DNA of 35,428 nucleotides, from contig CM022668.1 in NCBI GenBank assembly GCA_012295275.1, forward strand, positions 10,986,863 through 11,022,290, given 5' to 3'. This DNA is from Chrysomallon squamiferum. Lineage: Eukaryota > Mollusca > Gastropoda > Neomphalida > Peltospiridae. Below, piece after piece: positions 1 through 7,474 of this stretch. Made by a program: the position numbers and the translations under genes. Each line of letters begins with the position of its first letter. Position 1 is the stretch's first letter. The notes below the pieces were generated by a model, which was not told where the DNA came from, searched no databases, and saw only the letters and a program-made list of their open reading frames with translations.

Positions 1-4
1 CAAT
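1..4 (-). CDS. Gene A: first bases of a ShKT-like exon (partial, continues left)
   Basis: Bases 1-7 read on the minus strand as an acceptor CAG followed by ATTG. The sequence from 1 to about 80 is nearly identical to 35350-35428, where the same acceptor opens a ShKT-like exon. Only four bases of the exon are inside the window, so the domain itself is inferred from the paralogue. Confidence 0.55.
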
Positions 5-1460
5 CTGAAAAATGTTTGTGTGAAATCACAAATGAAAGCAATATCATATCTGATCAAATCCAAAGTAATAAGCTAAAATGTTAACAAATCTAGCAAAATG
101 GAGAATAGACGTTTTATTTCTTTATTTAGTGCCTTGTTTTCTGGTTTCTTTCTTTCTTCTTCTTCTTCTTCTTCTTCTTCTTCTTCATCTTCTTCTTCTT
201 CTTCTATTTCTTCTTCTTCTGCTTCTTCTTCTTCTTCTTCTTCTTCTTCTTCTTTTTTCTTCTTCTTCTTCTTCTTTTTTTTTTTTCTTCTTTTTCTTTT
301 TCTTCTTCTTCTTCTTCTTTTCCTTCTTTAAATAATAAAACCGTGCGTATGTATTGTGCTTCTTTTTACCATTGTTTGTTCTTCTAAATTCATGTACTTA
401 CTTAGCTCACATTTATCACCGTAGCAGTCTTCTTTGCACGTACATGTGCAAGATATCGTATTCAACAAACCGCCATTTTGGCAGACTAGACTGCATTCAT
501 CTGTAAGAATAGAACTGAATCAATTTTTATTTATTATTCATACAGCATCAGATATCTACGAAAACTAAAAAATGTTTATTAATATGATTAATAACTGAAA
601 GAGTGTCACTGAAGTTAAACAACAAAAGTCTACTTCTGAAAAATACATGAGTGTTGCTATCATCCTTCTGTCGTGAAGTTACGGTTTATGTGGCCAATGC
701 AAAACATGATGCATGGCTAAAACCAGAGTGAAATAATAACACAACTGACTGGTAACCTATTACTGTGACAGCGAACATGAAACAAACTTTAGTTTCAGAT
801 AAATATTCTAAATCAGGTAGACACAAATACTGCTTTCTTGTTGTAATTTTATTTGCGAACATGTTGTTTTAAATTTTCATCATCACTCATATCTTGTAAG
901 ACTCTAACTTTACGCAATATTAACATCTCAGATTTGAATAAGACAGACTCGGTTAATTTCTGTCTTGCAAAACAGTTATAATAACTTTTAAAATGAGTCT
1001 ATGAGAGAGGAGGAGATATACTTTTTAAAATTTTAAAATTTCTCATTTTTAAATTAATTTGTATAGATCTTTGCAAAGAAGTAATATTTCAACTATCAAA
1101 TATGCTTACCACATGTATCTCCTATCCAGTAGTTGACACAAGAACAAGTACAGTCACTTTCATTCAACACGCCGCCAGGAAGACAGTCCTCGTTGCATAC
1201 ATCTTTATTTAAATAATAAATAAATAAAATAAAATAAAATAAAATAAAATAAAATAAAATAAAATAAAATAAATAAATAAAACTTAAAAGGCATAAATCA
1301 CAGTAGTTGATGTGAGAATAAAGCCGTATTATGATATAAATTAATATACTTACTACAGAAATCTCCTTCCCATTTGTTCAAACAAGAACAGCTGCAGTCA
1401 CCTAAGTTGAAGATGCCTCCATTAAAACAGTCCTCGTTGCATACATCTAAATTTAAATAA

Positions 1461-1503
<43 letters not shown>

Positions 1504-2271
1504 AAACATAAATAAATAAATAAATAAAATAAAATAAATGAAAATAAATGAAAAAGAAAATAGAGAAATTGCGGATTTAAATATTTTCTTCTTTGCATAT
1601 TAACATACGAATTAATTATAAATATACTTACTACAGAAATCTCCTTCCCAGTTGTTCAAACAAGAACAGCTGCAGTCACCTAAGTTAAAGATGCCGCCAT
1701 TAAAACAGTCCTCGATGCATACATCTGAATTTAAATAATAAATAAATGAATGAATAAATAAATAAATAAATTATGTTTTATGGTATAAATCATAATATCT
1801 GTTATTAAAAAGTAATAATAATAAAAGAAAAACCTGGTTTCTGATTACTTATTAATTTCTACGGAAACATTTTACATTTTCTTCTTTACATGTCAACGTA
1901 TGAATTAATTATCACAGATATTTACCACACGCCTCGCCATCCCATCTGCTCAAACAGGAACAGATACAGTCAGTTTCGTCCAATGTACCTCCATTGTAGC
2001 AGGCATTAGAGCATTCAGCTGTGTTTGAATAAATATATGAATAAATAAGTAAATAAATAAATAAATATTTCTTTCGTGTTTTTTTTTATTATTATAATAT
2101 TTGAAAATGTATAACGTTGTTATACGAAAATATATTATTGATGTCTTCACTCTTGATTTTTTTTCCACCATTTGGATTCCTATTGTTTATTTCTTTTATT
2201 TATTTATTTATTTATTTATTTATTCTTTTTATTATCATTATTTTTTTTTAAGATATAGAGGTGTATCGTGA

Positions 2272-2317
<46 letters not shown>

Positions 2318-3823
2318 TTTTTTTTTTTTTTTTTTTTTACAAAGGTAATAATTAGGAATAAATGAAAAGAATTACATAATTAAATATCACTGTGAATATA
2401 CAGAATATTCTTTCATTTATTAAAACTTCAAAACCTGTCTTAATTATATATGTTTTGTGTATGTGTGAATGTTTGCTTTTTAAGCACGTGTTGGAACGTT
2501 ATTAATTACTTCAAGAATCAAAAAACAAACAAAAAAACCACATAAACATATAGACAAATTCATATAGACAAATTGGTTTGCTTGCAGTACTGAACACAAA
2601 CGATTCACATCAACAATGTAACTTCTTTAAATTTTACATAAATACAAACTCTTTAAAACCGTGTTTCGTTGCATCCATTGTTTTTAAACCAACAATTCAA
2701 ATAAACAGTTTCCTAGGTTTATAGATTTTCAGTTCTTTCACATATTAGAACTACAGTTCAACAGTACCAAGTAGAAAGCACGATAGTATTATTAAGTATA
2801 CTTGCTACACACATCTCCTACCCAGTAGAAAACACGATAGTATTATTAAGTATACTTACTACACACATCTCCTACCCAGTAGAAAGCATGATAGTATTAT
2901 TAAGTATACTTACTACACACATCTCCTACCCAGTTGAAAACACGATATTATTATTAAGTATACTTACTACACACATCTCCTACCCAGTAGAAAACACGAT
3001 ATTATTATTAAGTATACTTACTACACACATCTCCTACCCAGTAGAAAACACGATAGTATTATTAAGTATACTTACTACACACATCTCCTACCCAGTAGAA
3101 AACACGATAGTATTATTAAGTATACTTACTACACACATCTCCTACCCAGTAGAAAACACGATAGTATTATTAAGTATACTTACTACACACATCTCCTACC
3201 CAGTAGAAAACACGATATTATTATTAAGTATACTTACTACACACATCTCCTACCCAGTAGAAAACACGATATTATTATTAAGTATACTTACTACACACAT
3301 CTCCTACCCAGTAGAAAACACGATAGTATTATTAAGTATACTTACTACACATCTCCCCCACCCAGTAGAAAACACGATAGTATTATTAAGTATACTTACT
3401 ACACACATCTCCTACCCAGTAGAAAACACGATAGTATTATTAAGTATACTTACTACACACATCTCCTACCCAGTAGAAAACACGATATTATTATTAAGTA
3501 TACTTACTACACACATCTCCTACCCAGTAGAAAACACGATAGTATTATTAAGTATACTTACTACACACATCTCCTACCCAGTAGAAAACACGATATTATT
3601 ATTAAGTATACTTACTACACACATCTCCTACCCAGTAGAAAACACGATAGTATTATTAAGTATACTTACTACACACATCTCCTACCCAGTAGAAAACACG
3701 ATAGTATTATTAAGTATACTTACTACACACATCTCCTACCCAGTGGTCTATACAAGAACAGCTACAGTCAGCGAGGTTCAAACTGCCTCCATTGGAGCAT
3801 TCACTATCACATATATCTGGAGG

Positions 3824-3866
<43 letters not shown>

Positions 3867-6203
3867 GCACAATGCATTATTATCACGATTTCAGAATTTT
3901 ATAGTTGTTATTTTAAAGAGATTCATTTTCGTTTCTTTATTTTTATCATTATAATTATAGATTGCCACAGCTATTTACTGCCTTTGACTATCTATGCTGT
4001 TTTACTGCGATTATATAGAAATGTATGAAATAGACGCCATTTAAAAGAGTAAAAACAATGAGTTTAAATTTATATTACTTTAAAAAAAAAAAATGTATTT
4101 AATATACTCACTACATGATATTCCACTCCAGGTGTTCAAACAAGTACAGGTGCACTCATTTGCATTGAATGTGGCGCCATTAGAACAATCTACGTTGCAT
4201 ATATCTGAATTAAAAACAGCAGCAACAACACAATAATAATAATAAACAGCAACAAATAAACAATCAAACAATCAAACAAACAGACAAATAAACAAAAACA
4301 AATAGAAAATGAATGAATCAATCATTCACTATATATTTGTAAAATAGATATACTTTCTGTCTATGTTCTTTTAGTGCGATTATTCTCACAGTAATCTGGT
4401 TTCTATAGTGATGTAACAGAAAGTATTATGTCAGATTCTCCTTCATACACAACACTACATCTTTTCCTTTCTCATTTAAACAGACTTCAAGAAGTCAGCA
4501 CAACATCATCTTTTGTTTAATCTGACTTTCAAAGTTTACTCAATTCTGGAAAATGCTTGTACTTTATAGTTCAATCATTTTGTGACAAGAAGCAACTAGA
4601 AGAAGAAAACTCCTAGTATAGAATTTGTATAATGATATTTGATTGCTATTTCTGATCTTATGTAATTATTACATACATTTGTTGTGTAAAACCTAGATTA
4701 GATCAGTTTTCTTTTTATTAATTTAATTTTGCTATTTGCGACTCTCAGCTTTTTAGAAATATTTTCCTTGAACGATGTGTTTAGATTTTCATTGTTTAAT
4801 AGAAATCATTTGAAAATATTAGTAAAATAATTAAAAATAAACAAATAAACAAACGTACGACACACAACGCCTTCCCAGTTTCCGGCACAAAGACAAACAC
4901 AGTCCTGCGTGTCTACTGTTGCGCCATTCATACAGTACAATCCACACGTACCTGAAACAGATACAATAAAATCATTAAAGAGTGGAAAACAATAGAAAAA
5001 AACAATTTGTGACAATTTAAAAAAATCGTTATTTCTCTACTTATAAAATGTTTTTTTGTTTCAGCTTTAAATGATCTAAATTAAACGTGGATTTATTAAA
5101 ACTGTGTAATAATGGTCGTCTTAGGTAAACACGAACTATTGATGTAAATGTTTTTAGTAGTAAAATAAATGTTTGCTGACGTCTATAAAATTCCAATACC
5201 AATTTGTTTTTCATCGGATTAACATTTCATATAGTACAGTTGAAAAACCTTTTAGTAATTTGTTATGTTTGTTACACTTCTCTTAATATTCTTAATGTTC
5301 TGTGATATGATCTTAAAAATCCACAAAAAGAGATAATTTAGCATTTTATCTCCGATGAATATTTTCCATTTTACCATCAGTGCACGCTTTTACTAAGAGT
5401 GTGGCGTCCTCCAAGGGCAGGAATGGTGAGTCATTGCTAGTATGTAAGAAACAGGCACCTAAATACAATCCCGCAGAAATACAAGGTGGATCACCGGCAT
5501 ATTCGTCGCAAAAAGTTGTACACGGTTCAGTTTCAATCGCTGGTGTTTGATCCTCCGAGTCGAATCCAATAAAATCTGGAATAACTATGTATTCACAACC
5601 AGAATCACCTGCGGAAAAATGTATTACCAAAAAATAGAATTAGAACAAAACAATAACAGCCATTTTTTGTTCTATAAATAAAACAAATTAGCAGTGTTTT
5701 TCTGTTATTTAAATGAATCAACAATACAAATAAACTGTTTACTTCTGTCTAAACACAAACAGAAAATAAATAATATCTTATTTTTCTTTAAACACAAAAG
5801 GTAAGCAAAATAGTTCTGTTATTTAAGTAAAACAATATAACAAAAGAACCCCAGTATGTTATTTAAATAAAGCAATAAATAAATAAAGAGTGTCTTACTC
5901 TTGCTTAAATAAATAATAAACCTAATTCTTTCTGCTACTCAAATGCAAAAATATCAAAGTTTTCGTCCCATTTAAATATATCAACAGTACAAATAAATGA
6001 ATTATTTCTGCAGTTTAAATAAAATAAAATAAAAATCAAGTCTCACTGCTATTTAAATAAAATAATAAAATAAATACTATTGCTATCTGAATGAAAAAAA
6101 TCAAAAAAATCTTACCACTGGGGAGTCTCTCTTCCACACATGAAATGAGGAGGACAAAACACTGAATTAAGAAAATTTCCAACACGATTTTCTTCTCTGT
6201 CAT
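1..6203 (-). CDS. Gene A: secreted PAN-like / multi-EGF-like / ShKT protein (multi-exon, 3' end off window)
   Basis: Locus-level entry for the exons listed separately below. Reading the minus strand, a signal-peptide exon, one PAN/apple-like exon and eight EGF-like exons each have an AG acceptor, an open frame and a GT donor, and all junctions are phase 1, so they join without a frame break. The acceptor of a further exon, homologous to the ShKT-like exon at 35243-35353, lies at bases 5-6. The product would be a secreted disulphide-rich protein, probably of the extracellular matrix, mucus, plasma or gland secretion; the actual role is unknown. PAN and EGF-like modules usually bind proteins or sugars, and ShKT domains occur as tails on many secreted proteins. 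No stop, frameshift or broken splice site was seen, so the gene appears functional. I do not recognise a named orthologue. Confidence 0.8.
5..401 (-). repeat. Gene A intron with a long TTC microsatellite
   Basis: Intron between the last EGF-like exon and the ShKT-like exon. Bases 155-331 are an interrupted (TTC)n tract with short T-rich breaks. The tract yields long leucine-, serine- and phenylalanine-only open frames on the plus strand; these are repeat artefacts. The motif around 322-350 (ending CCGTGCGTA) recurs at 32849-32876, next to another TTC tract. Confidence 0.8.
402..500 (-). CDS. Gene A: EGF-like exon 8 (last before the ShKT part)
   Basis: A 99-nt exon, phase 1 to phase 1, acceptor CAG at 503-501 and strong donor CTAA|GTAAGT at 402/401. 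It encodes an EGF-like module with C-x3-C, an NGG turn and C-x-C-x-C, ending in D-K-C-E-L. It differs from the other modules: it has an extra cysteine (K-E-D-C-Y) and lacks the usual W-x-G. A close paralogue is at 19408-19506, where the donor is destroyed. Confidence 0.8.
501..1109 (-). other. Gene A intron, segmentally duplicated
   Basis: AT-rich intron with no gene. Its right part from about 500 to 840 is closely similar to 19507-19830, so exon 8 and its upstream intron were duplicated together into gene B. Nothing else recognised. Confidence 0.7.
1110..1202 (-). CDS. Gene A: EGF-like exon 7
   Basis: 93-nt exon, phase 1/1, acceptor AAAG|AT and donor TGTG|GTAAGC. Encodes one EGF-like module with all six cysteines in C-x3-C-x10-C-x-C-x-C-x8-C spacing and the W-I-G motif before the last cysteine. 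A (AAAAT)n tract occupies the neighbouring intron. Confidence 0.85.
1203..1353 (-). repeat. Gene A short intron with (AAAAT)n/(AAAT)n
   Basis: Bases 1210-1282 are AAAT then AAAAT repeats. The remainder (about 1283-1353) recurs at 19855-19926 and 20058-20129, marking a duplicated exon-plus-intron unit shared with gene B. Confidence 0.75.
1354..1446 (-). CDS. Gene A: EGF-like exon 6
   Basis: 93-nt exon, phase 1/1, acceptor TTTAG|AT and donor TGTA|GTAAGT. Six cysteines in the family spacing, F-N-G-G turn, and W-E-G-D-F-C end. Nearly identical to exon 5, so the two are a recent duplication. Confidence 0.85.
1447..1631 (-). repeat. Gene A short intron with (AAAT)n
   Basis: About 1451-1550 is an (AAAT)n tract with a few interruptions. 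Such tracts flank the acceptor side of most EGF-like exons here and could promote unequal exchange (inference). Confidence 0.75.
1632..1724 (-). CDS. Gene A: EGF-like exon 5
   Basis: 93-nt exon, phase 1/1, acceptor TTCAG|AT and donor TGTA|GTAAGT. One EGF-like module with all six cysteines, nearly the same protein as exon 6 (one change is N-E-D to I-E-D near the start). Confidence 0.85.
1725..1925 (-). other. Gene A short intron
   Basis: AT-rich, with a short (AAAT)n run at about 1738-1771. Nothing else recognised. Confidence 0.6.
1926..2018 (-). CDS. Gene A: EGF-like exon 4
   Basis: 93-nt exon, phase 1/1, acceptor CACAG|CT and donor TGTG|GTAAAT. Full EGF-like module with six cysteines and a W-D-G-E-A-C end. 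It diverges more from the exon 5/6 pair than they do from each other. Confidence 0.85.
2019..2770 (-). repeat. Gene A intron: TTTA, ATT and poly-T tracts
   Basis: (TTTA)n at about 2195-2224, (ATT)n at 2271-2316 and poly-T at 2317-2338. From 2340 to 2770 I see no gene or structured repeat. Confidence 0.75.
2771..3743 (-). repeat. 54-bp satellite, about 18 copies of an EGF-like exon end plus its 5' splice site
   Basis: Direct tandem array with a strict 54-bp period (18 occurrences of the CTCC core from 2815 to 3733, exactly 17 periods). On the minus strand each unit reads ACTGGGTAGGAGATGTGTGTA then GTAAGTATACTTAATAA, i.e. the last codons of EGF-like exon 3 followed by its donor. The rightmost copy is the real exon end (3724-3743); the others lie in the downstream intron. 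Copies are nearly identical; the leftmost has a GC instead of GT donor at 2805-2804. Because 54 is divisible by three and the plus strand lacks stops, the array gives a 312-codon open frame at 2888-3826 (+), which is an artefact. Confidence 0.95.
3724..3816 (-). CDS. Gene A: EGF-like exon 3 (parent of the satellite)
   Basis: 93-nt exon, phase 1/1, acceptor CCAG|AT at 3818-3817 and donor TGTA|GTAAGT at 3723. Six cysteines in family spacing, S-N-G-G turn and W-V-G-D-V-C end. The last 20 bases and the donor are the unit amplified in the adjoining 54-bp array. If a distal donor copy were used, the read-through would meet TAA within one unit. Confidence 0.85.
3817..4111 (-). repeat. Gene A intron with (AAAT)n
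   Basis: (AAAT)n at 3823-3866, then AT-rich sequence and a short poly-A at 4082-4093. Nothing else recognised. Confidence 0.7.
4112..4204 (-). CDS. Gene A: EGF-like exon 2
   Basis: 93-nt exon, phase 1/1, acceptor TTCAG|AT and donor TGTA|GTGAGT. Full six-cysteine EGF-like module with S-N-G-A turn and W-S-G-I-S-C end. Confidence 0.85.
4205..4858 (-). other. Gene A intron
   Basis: About 650 bases of AT-rich sequence with a small ACAA/AAT-rich patch at 4215-4300. No gene, strong repeat or RNA recognised. Confidence 0.6.
4859..4951 (-). CDS. Gene A: EGF-like exon 1
   Basis: 93-nt exon, phase 1/1, acceptor TTTCAG|GT and donor TGTC|GTACGT. Six cysteines with M-N-G-A turn and W-E-G-V-V-C end. Its start (T-C-G-L) matches the first EGF-like exon of gene B at 20714-20806, so position in the gene is conserved between paralogues. 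Confidence 0.85.
4952..5374 (-). other. Gene A intron
   Basis: AT-rich sequence without recognisable features. Confidence 0.6.
5375..5608 (-). CDS. Gene A: PAN/apple-like exon
   Basis: A 234-nt exon, phase 1/1, acceptor CCGCAG|GT and donor GATG|GTAAAA. It encodes about 78 residues with six cysteines: G-C-E-Y-I at the start, P-C-T-T-F-C in the middle, P-P-C, G-A-C-F-L and V-K-A-C at the end. The order and spacing fit a PAN/apple-like fold, a protein- or carbohydrate-binding module. The gene B paralogue (21255-21514) keeps all six cysteines and the C-E-Y-x-I-I/V-P-x-x-x-G start. The PAN assignment is by pattern only; another six-cysteine secreted fold is possible. Confidence 0.7.
5609..6115 (-). 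repeat. Gene A intron 1 with degenerate 50-60-bp repeats
   Basis: Loosely repeated blocks of the type 'TTATTTAAATAAAACAATAA ... TCTTACT'. Related blocks occur at 6640-6910, 21560-21800 and 23700-24450, so this repeat seems tied to intron 1 of the family. Confidence 0.5.
6116..6203 (-). CDS. Gene A: signal-peptide exon with start codon
   Basis: ATG at 6203-6201, 29 codons plus one base, donor AGTG|GTAAGA at 6116/6115. A short charged start (M-T-E-K-K) precedes a hydrophobic core rich in I, L, F and V (residues 6-21), then C-V-E-E-R: a typical eukaryotic secretion signal. The paralogous exon at 21833-21917 has the same shape. I chose this ATG because the open frame upstream has no other ATG. 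A 5' untranslated exon may exist but was not identified. Confidence 0.75.
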
Positions 6204-7434
6204 GTTTTGTGAAATCAAGTTATACTATTGAGAAAGACACTTTCGTAAAACTATTTCTCTGAAATGAATTTTACTCAACGGCGCTAATAGTTAAACAAAT
6301 ACCAGCTGTCAATCAAAACAGTTTGATACATTTTCATTACTTTTATTACCGAATCTGATTGGTTTATCGTCACGTGTATAACACACACAAACACACACAC
6401 ACACCCGCATAATAAAATAAAATCACACTGATTTATTTTATCACATATACACACATACACACATATGCACAAGTATGCATAGTTAAAAAAAAATGAAAAG
6501 AAAAAAGGCATATTAGCATCAACGTATCTTTAGCATCAACGTATCTTTAGCATCAACGTATCTTTAGCATCAACGTATCTTTCAACTAAAATATTTGTTC
6601 TACTTGCTATATTAACGGCAAATTATCATTTCACTAAACTGAAACAGAAAATCAATAATATAACTAAAATGTTTACTTCTCTTTAAATACAAACATAAAA
6701 TCAATAATGTAAATAAACTGTTTACGTCTCTCGAAATAGGAAAAGAAAATCAGTTATAATACAACCCGTTTGCTTCTCTTTAAATACAGATAATGAAAAA
6801 TACAAAAAAAAGGTGTTTTCTTTAAATCAAAAAGGTAAGCAAGATATTTAAATAAAACGATAAATAAATAAATAAATAAATAAATAAACAGTGTCTTACT
6901 CTTGCTTAAATAAAATAATAATGACCAGATCTCATTGGTTTATCATCGCGTGTATAACAACAAAAACAACAACAACAACAATACACACACATACAGAACA
7001 AAAATAAATAAAATAAAAGCACACTGATTTTTTTATCGTATAAACAAACATACACACACATGCATGCATACTCATAGTTAAAAGCAACAAACAAAAAACC
7101 TGAACAAAACAAAAAAGGCATATTAGCAGCAACGTATCTTTCAACTGAAATATTTGTTCTACTTGCTATATTAACAGCAAATTAGCTTCTTACCAAAGTA
7201 ACGTTCTGATTGTTATAACAGCAACTCGTTATCTTACACCCAAAACACGTCACATATTAGTTCTGGCTATTTTTTATCTTACACATCAATAAAACCATGA
7301 GACCACTGACAAAAAAAAAATAGCATTATCTCTTTTACTATTTCTCCTTAAACTATTTCACTGAACCTCAACTCTGTAAAATAAAACTTGTTCCACCCTA
7401 AGCTTAAACAAGTATGCTATATGTAACATACAGG

Positions 7435-7439
<5 letters not shown>
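6204..7439. repeat. Upstream flank of gene A with a diverged local duplication
   Basis: Two related blocks, about 6340-6640 and 6930-7190, share GATCTCATTGGTTTATC-type sequence, CA-rich stretches, GGCATATTAGCA and CAACGTATCTTTCAACT. The first block carries four copies of a 17-bp unit (TAGCATCAACGTATCTT) at 6514-6581 where the second has one. Between them lie intron-1-like repeats. This would include the gene A promoter, but I cannot point to a TATA box or initiator. Confidence 0.65.

Positions 7440-7474
<35 letters not shown>

Noticed and set aside
78-335. Poly-Leu and poly-Ser/Phe frames
   Set aside because: Produced by the TTC microsatellite; the same happens with GA and TTC tracts at 32.8-33.5 kb.
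2771-3743. CRISPR-like direct repeats
   Set aside because: Units are contiguous with no unique spacers, and the context is a eukaryotic intron.
2888-3826. 312-codon plus-strand open frame with an 18-residue repeat
   Set aside because: It is the reverse side of the 54-bp satellite. The repeat length is divisible by three and happens to lack stops; the coding meaning is on the minus strand.
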